Source: an uncultured Lachnospiraceae bacterium
GTDB taxonomy: Bacteria; Bacillota; Clostridia; Lachnospirales; Lachnospiraceae
Assembly (NCBI GenBank): GCA_910585075.1
Contig: CAJUED010000017.1
Location: forward strand, 1-64,000
Length of the DNA stretch: 64,000 nt
Reading direction: 5' to 3'
Part shown: one piece after another, positions 51,572-60,272 of the stretch
Numbering within the stretch: the first letter of the stretch is position 1
Layout of the letters: each line of letters opens with the position of its first letter
Position numbers and translations under genes: made by a program
Notes under the pieces: model-generated
Database searches by the model: none
Told to the model about the DNA's origin: nothing
The model's input: the letters and a program-made list of their open reading frames with translations, nothing else

Positions 51572-52803
51572 CAATTACCTTTATATCCAATTATATCAAC
51601 CATCATCAGATTCCCTTTTCCAATGCCTGCTACAGGCTTTTGGGGGAGGACTATCATTTTATCCAGTGTGAGCCCATGGAGCAGGAGCGGCTGGCTATGG
51701 GGTGGGACAGGTCAGGGGAAGGACTACCCTATGTATGTCATTTATATAAGGAAGAAAAGCGGTGTCGTGAGCTGATTATGGACAGTGATGTGTTGCTGGC
51801 AGGCTGGAGCGGCCATGAAGAACTGGTGCAGGAGCGGTTAAATCAGGGTAAGTTAACGATACGGGTCAGTGAGCGGCTCTACCGGGAAGGACAGTGGAAG
51901 GCTGTTTCACCTAAGGGATTGATACACAAATACAGAGAGCATACCAGATATCGGAAAAGCCCGGCCTATCTTTTGTGTGCCGGGGCTTATGTGCCTTCCG
52001 ATTTTCACATCATACACGCTTACCCGGGGAAAATGTTTAAATGGGGCTATTTCCCGGAGACAAGGTATTATGAGAAGGAAGAATTTCAAAATCTTAAGGC
52101 AAGGGAGGGCAGGGTAGACATCCTGTGGGCAGGGCGTTTTATTCCGCTAAAGCATCCCGAATTTATGATAAGGCTTGCAAAGGATTTGAAAGGAAGAAAT
52201 TTCCATTTACATATGGTGGGAAGCGGGCAGATGGAAGGGGAGCTTCAGAATCTGGCAAAGGAATCTGGCCTTAAGGATGTGATTACTTTTTATGGTTTTA
52301 AGACGCCGGAGGAAGTACGCAGCATTATGGAAAGATGTCATATCTTTATTTTTACCAGCAATCATCTGGAGGGCTGGGGGGCTGTGCTGAATGAGGCTAT
52401 GAACAGTGGCTGCGCCGTAGTGGCCAATGTGGAAGCCGGTGCGGTTCCATATCTGATACGGCATATGGAAAACGGAATGGCTTATCCAAACGGTAGTTAT
52501 GAAAATATGAAAAAAAGCGTATGTTATTTGTTGGAACATTCACAGGATAGGGAGCAGATGGGGCAAAAGGCCTATGAGACGATTACCGGACTGTGGAATG
52601 CGGATCACGCGGCGAAGGAGTTGCTGCGGATGATAGAGGGAATGAGGGCAGGGCAGGTGATGCCTGCCAGAGAAGGGCCGCTGAGTGTGGCACCGGTAAT
52701 CAGACCGGGTAAGATGTATGAGGAGGTTTTAAAGAAAGGGGCGGTAGCAATTGGAAGGAAGCAGATGGCCGGCGCTGATCAGCGTGATTATACCGGTTTA
52801 TAA
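51568..52803 (+). CDS. Glycosyltransferase family 4
   Basis: 411 residues, GT-B fold. ITFISNYINHHQIPFSNACYR at the start and the donor-binding half with VDILWAGRFIPLKHPEFMIRLA, VITFYGFKTPEEVRSIMERCHIF and EGWGAVLNEAMNSGCAVVANVEAGAVP. The E-x-x-x-N-x-x-x motif differs a little from the previous GT4. Its last 50 bases overlap the next glycosyltransferase gene. Confidence 0.92.
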   Translation: MTITFISNYINHHQIPFSNACYRLLGEDYHFIQCEPMEQERLAMGWDRSGEGLPYVCHLYKEEKRCRELIMDSDVLLAGWSGHEELVQERLNQGKLTIRVSERLYREGQWKAVSPKGLIHKYREHTRYRKSPAYLLCAGAYVPSDFHIIHAYPGKMFKWGYFPETRYYEKEEFQNLKAREGRVDILWAGRFIPLKHPEFMIRLAKDLKGRNFHLHMVGSGQMEGELQNLAKESGLKDVITFYGFKTPEEVRSIMERCHIFIFTSNHLEGWGAVLNEAMNSGCAVVANVEAGAVPYLIRHMENGMAYPNGSYENMKKSVCYLLEHSQDREQMGQKAYETITGLWNADHAAKELLRMIEGMRAGQVMPAREGPLSVAPVIRPGKMYEEVLKKGAVAIGRKQMAGADQRDYTGL

Positions 52804-53755
52804 TATAGTAGATTTACTTCCCAGATGTGTGGAGTCTGTTAAGAAACAGACTTATCCTAATCTGGAAATTATTCTGGTGGACGATGGCTCTACGGACAAC
52901 AGCGGAGCTCTTGCAGAAAAAATGGCGCTGGAAGACAGGCGGATCAAAGTTTTTCATAAGGAAAACGGAGGGACATCTTCGGCCAGGAATCTGGGAATTG
53001 AAAAGGCCCGTGGAGATTATATTGGATTTGTGGACAGTGATGATTACATAGAACCGCAGATGTATGAGCGGCTCTTAGGGGCGGCCCTCGCAGAAAGTCT
53101 GCTGATGGTGCAGATTTCAAGGGATGAGATTGATGAGCAGGGGAACCGGATGCCTAATGTATGCGAGCCGCCAAAGGAAGCGGAGCTTTGGGAGGGAGAA
53201 CAGTTTATGCGGGAGCTTCTTCTTCACCGGGGGGATTGCTCTATGTGCACGAAGCTGGTTCACGCTTCGCTGTTAAAGGAGGAACGTTTCCCAGATGGGG
53301 AGCTGAATGAAGACTTTAATTTAATGGTAAGGCTGCTTCCAAAGATACCGGCCATAGCAATTCTGCCGGAGCAGGATTATCATGTTTTTTATCGCTATGG
53401 CAGCAACACAAGAACTCATGATAAGGAAGAATTTCCCCAGGTGTTTACAGATATTGTGAAAAATGCGGACAGAGTTTATGAGATTGTGCAGAAGGAATAT
53501 CCGGCGCTTTTAAAGGAGGCTTTGCGGTTTGGCCTGTTTCAGCGGCTGGACTACATGCTGCATATTCCTATCTCCCAGATGAAAAAGGAAAATGCATTTT
53601 ATCTCCAGGTGAAGCAATATTTGAAGAATCACAGAAAAGATGCTGTGGACTCTCCATATCTTACCAAAAAGAACAAGGAATATCTGCTGCTTCTGGGAAC
53701 GGCGCCGAAGCTGGTAAGGAAGGTTCACAGAATGTTAAAGGGAAAACCGGAATGA
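52751..53755 (+). CDS. Glycosyltransferase family 2
   Basis: 334 residues from a TTG at 52751, inside the preceding gene; a GTG at 52784 is the fallback. GT-A: ISVIIPVYNIVDLLPRCVESV, LEIILVDDGSTDNSG, NGGTSSARNLGIEKARGDY, IGFVDSDDYIEP (D-S-D-D). Long C-terminal helical part. Overlaps the next gene by four bases. Likely one of the repeat-unit transferases. Confidence 0.9.
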   Translation: MEGSRWPALISVIIPVYNIVDLLPRCVESVKKQTYPNLEIILVDDGSTDNSGALAEKMALEDRRIKVFHKENGGTSSARNLGIEKARGDYIGFVDSDDYIEPQMYERLLGAALAESLLMVQISRDEIDEQGNRMPNVCEPPKEAELWEGEQFMRELLLHRGDCSMCTKLVHASLLKEERFPDGELNEDFNLMVRLLPKIPAIAILPEQDYHVFYRYGSNTRTHDKEEFPQVFTDIVKNADRVYEIVQKEYPALLKEALRFGLFQRLDYMLHIPISQMKKENAFYLQVKQYLKNHRKDAVDSPYLTKKNKEYLLLLGTAPKLVRKVHRMLKGKPE

Positions 53756-55548
53756 AACATGCGGAAAAGAAGAAACTGGCAGGAAAGAAGGAAGAAAATA
53801 TTATAGAGAATAAAAGTAAATTATTTGACGGAACATGCGTTATTGAATGCAGCAGCGGAAACGAAACGACTGTTGCGAAACATAAAACCATGGAGCGAAA
53901 GAGAGCAAATGCTGTTTTTATTGGGATTATGGCAGTTTTGCTTTTGATTCAGTTCTGTGTCATGATTTTCTATGGAAATAAGAAGGCGGGATTTCATGAG
54001 GATGAGTTTTATACCTATTATTCCACCAACAAGACGGCGGGACTTTTTGTAAATGACAGACAGTGGCTTGAAAGAGAGGATCTGCGGAATGATTTTGTGG
54101 TGCTTGAAGGGGAGCGGTTTCGGTATGACGTAGTAAAGCAAATGCAGTCCTGGGATGTGCATCCGCCTTTTTACTACTATATTTTTCACACAGTCTGCTC
54201 TCTGTTTCCGGAGGTGTTCAGCAAATGGCTGGGAATTGGCGTGAATCTGATTGCTTTTGCGATTTGTTATGTGCTTTTGGCTTACGGGGCTTATATGGCT
54301 GTGACGCAAAGGGCCGGGATGCCGGGAACAGGACCGGAGCTGATTGAGGAAAAGGTGGAAACAGAAAACAAGGGAAAAAGAATAGCCTTTTTGAGCTGTC
54401 TTGCCTGGGGCTTTGGCGGAGCGGTTATTTCAGGTGTTATGTTTATACGGATGTATCAGTGGCTGACCCTGTTTGTGCTCCTTTGCCTTGACTTGCATTT
54501 GTGGGCAGTGAAAAAGCAGGATTTCAGGATAAGAAGCTTTTTTCTGCCATTGATGTTTACTGTTTTTTTTGGCTTTTTGACGCAATACTATTATATTATC
54601 TTTCATTTCTTCCTGGGGGCCGGTTTTTGTTTCTTCTTATTAAGGGAGAAGAAGTTCAGGGAATTGGCGGAATATATTGCGGCCTGCGGGGCAGGTTTTC
54701 TGGCAGCTCTTTGCTATTATCCGGCTAGCCTGTCACATATTTTCAGGGGATATAGAGGAACTGAGGCAGTCAGTGAATTCAGCAATGTTTCCAACACATG
54801 GGAGAGGCTTAGTTTTTTTTATGGACTGTTTGACGATTTCGTGTTGAATGGAACTTTAAGCTGGTGGCTTTTGGCAATTTGCCTTTTGGCTCTTGGCGTG
54901 GGATATGCATATAAAAGGGCGGGGAAGAAAGAAAGTTTTCTCAGTGCTTCCATTGGACTGATGATGTTTGCCTGCGCCGGATATTTTTTCACTGTGTCTA
55001 AGACGGCGCTGATTCTGGGGGAAACTTCCAACAGGTATCAGCTTCCGGTTTATGGGATTTTATTGTTTTTGCTTTTGTACGTGCTGTGGGAGTTGATTGG
55101 GCGGACCATAGCGCTGACAGGCAGGAAAGGGCCGGGTGGAAAAGTCATGATGCTGGCATTTTCGCTGGTGATTATGCTTATAATGGGGCTGGCGCTGAAA
55201 AACGGCCGGGTCTTTTTCCTCTATGAAGATGAAAGAGAGATTATGGCTTTTGTGGAGGAACATAAGGAAGAACCTGTGGTAATCTTTTATAATGACGCCT
55301 CCCCGGATAATGTCTGGAGGCTTTCCGATGAACTGATGGAATACGAAAAGGTATATTTAGCCAGTCAGGGAAATCCTGCGCCTATAGAGGATGAGGAAAT
55401 TGTAAAAAGTGACAGGCTCCTTGTCTATGTGGCGGATTACGAGGATAAGGAAAAATGCCTTGAAGGTCTTTTAAGGGTAAATGAAAGTCTCAGCCAATAC
55501 CGGAAGGCGGCGGAAAAGGGATTGTGGACTTTATACGAGGTTTATTGA
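53752..55548 (+). CDS. GT-C family membrane glycosyltransferase (PMT/ArnT-like)
   Basis: 598 residues, about eleven helices after a 48-residue charged, probably cytoplasmic N-terminus. GT-C marks: FHEDEFYTYYSTN after the first helix (the D-E metal and base motif) and WDVHPPFYYYIFHTV (the D-x-H-P-P pattern). Such enzymes use lipid-phosphate sugars on the outer face of the membrane, consistent with the GtrB-like gene at 42819. A soluble C-terminal segment of about 100 residues is extracellular. Last gene of the exopolysaccharide run. Confidence 0.85.
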   Translation: MKHAEKKKLAGKKEENIIENKSKLFDGTCVIECSSGNETTVAKHKTMERKRANAVFIGIMAVLLLIQFCVMIFYGNKKAGFHEDEFYTYYSTNKTAGLFVNDRQWLEREDLRNDFVVLEGERFRYDVVKQMQSWDVHPPFYYYIFHTVCSLFPEVFSKWLGIGVNLIAFAICYVLLAYGAYMAVTQRAGMPGTGPELIEEKVETENKGKRIAFLSCLAWGFGGAVISGVMFIRMYQWLTLFVLLCLDLHLWAVKKQDFRIRSFFLPLMFTVFFGFLTQYYYIIFHFFLGAGFCFFLLREKKFRELAEYIAACGAGFLAALCYYPASLSHIFRGYRGTEAVSEFSNVSNTWERLSFFYGLFDDFVLNGTLSWWLLAICLLALGVGYAYKRAGKKESFLSASIGLMMFACAGYFFTVSKTALILGETSNRYQLPVYGILLFLLLYVLWELIGRTIALTGRKGPGGKVMMLAFSLVIMLIMGLALKNGRVFFLYEDEREIMAFVEEHKEEPVVIFYNDASPDNVWRLSDELMEYEKVYLASQGNPAPIEDEEIVKSDRLLVYVADYEDKEKCLEGLLRVNESLSQYRKAAEKGLWTLYEVY

Positions 55549-55712
55549 GTGCTGGGGAAGCTGGTGCAACCTAAAATTTACGTGAAAAAAGTCAAACGCA
55601 ACATGAGATTGGTTGAGATTGCCTCCGTGCAACCGTAAACTGTGGTTAACGACAAAGGGAAAACTTGTCGCTGACTATAATTTATAAAACGGTTGAAGGA
55701 GGATATGAAGGA

Positions 55713-56792
55713 ATGAAAAATTCTGAGGAAATGAAGAACCTGAATGAAAGGGAATATGGAGATTACGGAGAGAAAGGACTTTTTTCAAAAAATCATGAAA
55801 AAGAAGAATTGGAGCAAATGAGTACAAACAAATCAGATTTGAACAAAATGGATTCGGGCAAATCAGGTTTCGGCAAAATGAATTTTGCAGAGAATCTTCA
55901 ATATTTAAGAAAACAGAAGAACATTACGCAGGAGCAGCTGGCGGAGCGGCTTGAGGTGTCCAGACAGTCCGTATCAAAATGGGAGTCAGGACAGAGCTAT
56001 CCGGAGATGGAAAAACTGCTGCAGATGTGCGACATGTTCCACTGTGATTTGAATATATTGATGCGGGGAGATATCAGCAGGAGCTTTGCCCAGGATGTGC
56101 ATGGATATGATAAGTTCCACACGCAATTTAACAGGTTTATATCTGCCGGAGTGGGATTGATTCTTTTGGGAATCAGCGTGATGCTTATGTTAAATGGATT
56201 TGGCATGGATGAAATGCTCAGTGGGGCAGTGTTCTTCAGTTTTACAATAGTGGGTGTTATGCTTTTTGTGGTTATGGGAATGCAAAAAAGCAGATTTTGT
56301 CAAAAACATCCGGTGATTGAGGATTTCTACACGGAGGATGAGAAGGAGCAGGCTTACAGGAGCTATACCGTGAGAATTGCTACCGGAGTGGGTATTATAC
56401 TGATAGGGTTTCTTCTCCTTATGGTTGGCGATGCAAGGATAGAAATCATGACAGATGTTATGGATGCCGCCTTCACAGAGCGTGCTGAATCCTTATTATG
56501 TAGCGTTTTTATTCTGATGATAGCGGTGGCTGTTACGATTCTGGTCTATGGAGGACTGCAGAAATCCAAGTATGACATTAAGCAGTATAATGCGGAGACC
56601 AACCCCTCCCCTGAAAAGAAAAAGAGGGATGCTCTGATAGGAAAATTATGTGCATGCATTATGATGACATCTGTTATTATTTATCTGCTGATATCTTTTC
56701 TTTCGGAGTCGTGGAAAATGTCATGGATTGTTTTTGCCGTAGGCGGAATTGTGTGTGGGATTGTGTCAGTGGCTTTGTCGAAAGAGAAATAG
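55713..56792 (+). CDS. XRE family regulator with membrane helices
   Basis: 359 residues from the ATG at 55713 (AAGGAGG upstream). After a 50-residue polar leader comes a helix-turn-helix: FAENLQYLRKQKNITQEQLA, ERLEVSRQSVSKWESGQSYP. Then LLQMCDMFHCDLNILMRGD and about six membrane helices in pairs to the C-terminus. A membrane-tethered XRE protein, common in Lachnospiraceae, that may sense envelope state. It follows the EPS genes by 164 bases and may control them. Confidence 0.88.
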   Translation: MKNSEEMKNLNEREYGDYGEKGLFSKNHEKEELEQMSTNKSDLNKMDSGKSGFGKMNFAENLQYLRKQKNITQEQLAERLEVSRQSVSKWESGQSYPEMEKLLQMCDMFHCDLNILMRGDISRSFAQDVHGYDKFHTQFNRFISAGVGLILLGISVMLMLNGFGMDEMLSGAVFFSFTIVGVMLFVVMGMQKSRFCQKHPVIEDFYTEDEKEQAYRSYTVRIATGVGIILIGFLLLMVGDARIEIMTDVMDAAFTERAESLLCSVFILMIAVAVTILVYGGLQKSKYDIKQYNAETNPSPEKKKRDALIGKLCACIMMTSVIIYLLISFLSESWKMSWIVFAVGGIVCGIVSVALSKEK

Positions 56793-56867
56793 ATGCTTTG
56801 GGAAGAAGGGCAATGACCAAAGGGAAGGCCGTTGCATATGATAAATAAAAATCCAGAGAGATTCTTT

Positions 56868-58001
56868 ATGGAAATATATGTGGTAAAAGAAGGGGATACT
56901 GTGGACTCCATAGCGGATAGCTATGGTATTTCAGTATCCTCCATTGTCTTCGATAATCAGCTTGTCTACCCCTATCCCCTGGCAGTGGGGCAGGCGTTGC
57001 TTATTTCTACGGGAGGTGGCAATACCCCGGATTATCCTGTCTTCGTGAACGGTTATGCTTATCCATTTATCGAGCAGGATACCCTTGATGAGACCCTTCC
57101 TTTTCTGAGTTCGCTGTCTGTCTTTTCCTATGGATTTACAACAGCAGGGGAGCTGGTTCCGCCGGCCATTGATGATACATTTATGATTCGTTCCGCCCTT
57201 GACGCAGGTGTAAGGCCGGTTTTGACCCTGACGCCTTTTGGGGCAGATGGAAACTTTAATAATTTTCTGGTTACCTCTGTGGTGAACAATGAGGAAGTCA
57301 AAAGTAATCTTTTATCTTCTCTCCTCGCTGTTCTGCAGGAAAAGAAATTTCAGGGGGTGGACATTGATTTTGAATATGTTCTGCCCGAGGACCGCATTCC
57401 TTACGCAGAATTTGTGGCGGATGTCAGAAACTTTCTTTCCCCTTATGGCTATCATGTGTCAGTGGCCTTAGCGCCAAAGACTTCGGATAATCAAAGCGGG
57501 CTTCTCTATGAGGGTCATGATTATGGTCTTCTTGGGGAGGCGGCCGACAGTGTGCTGCTTATGACTTATGAGTGGGGTTATACATATGGCCCGCCCATGG
57601 CGGTGGCCCCCATCAATCAGGTCAGGCGGGTAGTGGAGTATGCCGTCAGCCGCATTGAGCCGTCCAAGATCGACCTGGGGATTCCCAATTACGGTTATGA
57701 CTGGACACTTCCCTATGTCCGTGGCAACTCCAGAGCCCGGACGGTCAGTAATCTGGAAGCAGTTCAGCTTGCCATAGATGCCGGAGTGTCGATAGAATTT
57801 GACGAGACGGTCATGTCCCCGCATTTCCGGTATGAGAAGGAGGGGCAGACTCATGAGGTGTGGTTTGAGGATGTGCGCAGTTACCGGGAAAAATTCGCGC
57901 TGATTCCTACTTATTCTTTGCGGGGGATGGGGTATTGGCAGATTATGAGGTTTTTCCGCCCTAACTGGCTGCTTTTGGCGGATTCTTTTGTGATTCAGTG
58001 A
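56868..58001 (+). CDS. LysM-GH18 spore-wall hydrolase (YaaH/SleL-like)
   Basis: 377 residues from the ATG at 56868. LysM repeat at 2-47 (IYVVKEGDTVDSIADSYGI). The rest is a family 18 barrel: FSYGFTTAGEL, VRPVLTLTPF, FQGVDIDFEYVLPED (catalytic D-x-D-x-E), SVALAPKTSDNQ, LLMTYEWGYTYGPPMAVAPI, GIPNYGYDWTLPY and GMGYWQIM. It probably cuts cortex or wall N-acetylglucosamine bonds during spore germination. Only one LysM is visible (usually two) and no signal peptide. Confidence 0.93.
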   Translation: MEIYVVKEGDTVDSIADSYGISVSSIVFDNQLVYPYPLAVGQALLISTGGGNTPDYPVFVNGYAYPFIEQDTLDETLPFLSSLSVFSYGFTTAGELVPPAIDDTFMIRSALDAGVRPVLTLTPFGADGNFNNFLVTSVVNNEEVKSNLLSSLLAVLQEKKFQGVDIDFEYVLPEDRIPYAEFVADVRNFLSPYGYHVSVALAPKTSDNQSGLLYEGHDYGLLGEAADSVLLMTYEWGYTYGPPMAVAPINQVRRVVEYAVSRIEPSKIDLGIPNYGYDWTLPYVRGNSRARTVSNLEAVQLAIDAGVSIEFDETVMSPHFRYEKEGQTHEVWFEDVRSYREKFALIPTYSLRGMGYWQIMRFFRPNWLLLADSFVIQ

Positions 58002-58018
58002 ATGCTTTTGAGGAAAAG

Positions 58019-58060
58019 AGCTGGTAATCTTGTTATAAATGGCAGGATACCAGCTTTTTT
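58019..58060 (+). terminator. Terminator after the GH18 gene
   Basis: AGCTGGTA (58019-58026) pairs with TACCAGCT (58048-58055), then six T. Confidence 0.8.
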
Positions 58061-58095
58061 AAGTGATAAATCAAGTGTAGTGTTTGATAACAGTT

Positions 58096-58154
58096 AGGAC
58101 TTTGCACCTGCGACAAAGACAGTAAGAATGTGTAAATTAAGCCAAGAGAGAATC
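58096..58154 (+). repeat. Upstream repeat, family B copy 2
   Basis: AGGACTTTGCA (58096-58106), TGTGTAAATT (58129-58138), CAAG and GAATC, the same word order as 19047-19106. Located directly ahead of the toxin-antitoxin promoter. Confidence 0.5.
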
Positions 58155-58166
58155 TTAAAGATCTGA

Positions 58167-58196
58167 TTGACATAATGATAGCTTATGGGCTATCAT
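58167..58196 (+). promoter_or_regulatory. Promoter of the HigBA operon
   Basis: TTGACA (58167-58172), 18 bases, TATCAT (58191-58196). Within the spacer and -10, ATGATAGC and GCTATCAT (58176-58183 and 58189-58196) form an inverted repeat, a likely operator for the antitoxin. Confidence 0.7.
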
Positions 58197-58221
58197 ATAA
58201 ATGAACAAAGGAGACATATGG

Positions 58222-58590
58222 ATGTATGAAGTTTATTTTTATCGGGATGCAGACGGAAATCAACCTGTCAGGGAATATCTTGATGAATTAGAGAAAAAAT
58301 CTTTAAAAAGTAAGGATGCCAGAATAAAATACAATAAAATAGACCAGTATATTGAAATACTAAGGCAGTATGGGCTTTCGGCTGGTGAGCCGTTTATAAA
58401 ACATCTGGACGGCGATATATGGGAATTGCGCCCTTTGAGGGACAGAATTTTATTTTTCTTCTGGAATGGAAAGGCATTTATACTGTTAAGCTATTTTATG
58501 AAAAGCTCACAGAAAACTCCCAAAAAGGAAATTGAAAAGGCTAAGAGGTTGATGAATGATTTCAGGAAAAGGAGCGAGGATTATGAATGA
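58222..58590 (+). CDS. HigB/RelE-family toxin (phage-derived Gp49-like)
   Basis: 122 residues from the ATG at 58222, eight bases after AAAGGAG. VYFYRDADGNQPVREYLDEL, then GEPFIKHLDGDIWELRPLRDRILFFFWNGKAFILLSYFMKSSQKTP, then a basic helix with IEKAKRLMND. This is the Gp49-like HigB pattern; such toxins cut mRNA in the ribosome. Toxin precedes antitoxin, as in HigBA, and they overlap by eight bases. Confidence 0.93.
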   Translation: MYEVYFYRDADGNQPVREYLDELEKKSLKSKDARIKYNKIDQYIEILRQYGLSAGEPFIKHLDGDIWELRPLRDRILFFFWNGKAFILLSYFMKSSQKTPKKEIEKAKRLMNDFRKRSEDYE

Positions 58591-58897
58591 AATGATTAAA
58601 GTATCTCCGCTTGGAGAAAGCTGGGAAAGTTACCGTAAAAATCATTTTACATCAGAAGAAATTGCAGAGAATAACTTAATGGCTGAACTGGTAGGTGAGA
58701 TGATTCAGGTAAGAAAAGATGAACATTTGTCCCAACGGGATTTGGAAGCAATCAGTGGAATAAAGCAGTCTGTAATTGCAAGGATGGAAAGCGGCAGGAC
58801 AGATCCGCACCTGTCTACTATCTTAAAACTTCTGGTATCAATGGGGAAGACTCTTGCGGTAGTTCCACTGGAAGCACCAATCGAACAGAATATGTAA
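58583..58897 (+). CDS. HigA-type XRE antitoxin
   Basis: 104 residues from the ATG at 58583 (GGAGCGAGG upstream). A helical N-terminal part is followed by an XRE helix-turn-helix: VRKDEHLSQRDLEAISGIKQ, SVIARMESGRTDPHLSTILKLL. It ends with MGKTLAVVPLE. It neutralises the toxin and probably represses the operon at the inverted repeat over its -10 box. Confidence 0.93.
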   Translation: MNEMIKVSPLGESWESYRKNHFTSEEIAENNLMAELVGEMIQVRKDEHLSQRDLEAISGIKQSVIARMESGRTDPHLSTILKLLVSMGKTLAVVPLEAPIEQNM

Positions 58898-58907
58898 GCC
58901 TTCTTAG

Positions 58908-58937
58908 ATGCTGTTCCCTAAATAGGAACAGCATTTT
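58908..58937 (+). terminator. Terminator after the HigBA operon
   Basis: ATGCTGTTCC (58908-58917) pairs with GGAACAGCAT (58925-58934), then TTTATC. Confidence 0.75.
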
Positions 58938-59030
58938 ATCAATAAGCAGACTCACAGAAGGTGGCGGCGTTTGATGTGCAAGGCAGCCTTCAGTTTGCTC
59001 AATAAATCAGCCTGTAAAGGTATGTAGCAT

Positions 59031-60083
59031 TTAATTTTTACTGGGAAGAATCCGCCTGAAATAATTTATGAAATTACCGCCCATAATTTTCTTTACCTGT
59101 TCCGGCTCCATACCTCTCTGCAAAAGGGCGGCGCTGACAAGCGGCACCTGTCCGTGGTCAAGGAGACAGTCGTCTCTGTCGGTGCAGACCTTTCCCTGCA
59201 GAGCGGCGCTGGCCCGGCTGTAAGAATCGCATAAATCAAAGCCGTATCCAACATGCTCCACACCTGCTTTTTCCACCTCATATTCTATATGCCGGCAGAG
59301 CATTTCAAGGTGATTGCCGTTAAGGGAGCCTGCAATGTATTTGCATCCGTTCATTCCCATAATGCCGCCCTGCCCTGCCAGGGCGCTTATCTGCTTATCG
59401 GTTAGATTACGGTAGCTGTGATAAATTTCTCTGCTTCCGGAGTGAGTTGCGATAAAGCTGCGCTCTGCCACAGCACAGACCTGATCGAATCCTTCATCAT
59501 TTAGATGGCTGATATCAAGGAACATGGATAAATCCTCCAGCCTTCTTATGGCTCCCATCCCGGTCTCGGAAAGGCCGCCGGGGATTTGTCTGTTCTCTGA
59601 TGCCTTACAGCACCCCACCGCCAGTATGTTTGGCCGGCTCCAGGTAAGGGAAGCGCCCCGTACCCCTAAATCATACAGAGCATTTATTCTGTCTATATCC
59701 CCTTCAATGCAGTCGAGACCTTCCATGTAAAGTAATATACCGATTTTATTTTCGGTTAAGAGCTTGTCGATATCACCTTTGCATTTTATCAGCATAATTT
59801 CATCAAGGTTTTTAATGTCTTCTTTGAGAGCAGCAATCTGATGCAAGGCATTTTCCCAGCCTTTATCCAGATTTTTTGTTTCCACATAAACGGAGGACAC
59901 CACAAGATTTATCCCGGCCGTCTTAAAATTGGACAGATAATATTTTTTAGCCACATCCTGTTCACCGGTCCGGTGCCTTAACAGAATCTCTCCCGCCAAA
60001 TCCAGGTGAGCGTCCACTACGGGATTTTCTTGATGGAGGGTCATTGCCTGGTGTAAATATTCTTCTTTGATTTTAATGTCCAT
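59031..60083 (-). CDS. Membrane dipeptidase (peptidase M19)
   Basis: 350 residues from the ATG at 60083 (AAAGGAGAAAG upstream). Renal-dipeptidase-like metal ligands: VVDAHLDLAGE (H-x-D), GILLYMEGLDC, DISHLNDEGF, IATHSGSREIYHSYRN and GYGFDLCDSY. Such enzymes split dipeptides, often with D-amino acids, so it may recycle wall or diet peptides. No membrane segment. A 189-base gap separates it from pseB. Confidence 0.92.
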   Translation of the reverse strand: MDIKIKEEYLHQAMTLHQENPVVDAHLDLAGEILLRHRTGEQDVAKKYYLSNFKTAGINLVVSSVYVETKNLDKGWENALHQIAALKEDIKNLDEIMLIKCKGDIDKLLTENKIGILLYMEGLDCIEGDIDRINALYDLGVRGASLTWSRPNILAVGCCKASENRQIPGGLSETGMGAIRRLEDLSMFLDISHLNDEGFDQVCAVAERSFIATHSGSREIYHSYRNLTDKQISALAGQGGIMGMNGCKYIAGSLNGNHLEMLCRHIEYEVEKAGVEHVGYGFDLCDSYSRASAALQGKVCTDRDDCLLDHGQVPLVSAALLQRGMEPEQVKKIMGGNFINYFRRILPSKN

Positions 60084-60207
60084 TCTTTCTCCTTTACAAT
60101 TTGCTTTTGCGTGGTGGAACTTAAGGCGGCGGCAAACCAAGCCCGGTTTTTCTTGTCAAAAAAGGAATGAAAGGAAGAATGCCGTCGTCATAATCTTAAA
60201 ATTGGAA

Positions 60208-60235
60208 AAGGTGCACCGGAAATCCAATGCACCTT
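60208..60235 (-). terminator. Terminator after the pseB-like gene
   Basis: On the minus strand AAGGTGCA pairs with TGCACCTT (plus 60228-60235 and 60208-60215), then TTCCAATTTT. Confidence 0.6.
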
Positions 60236-60272
60236 ATAACCAGTTACTTCATTATATGTGGCAGTCAGCCAT

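Noticed and set aside
55560..55650. Repeated GTGCAACC words before the XRE regulator
   Set aside because: Too short and unstructured to support as a repeat family or operator.
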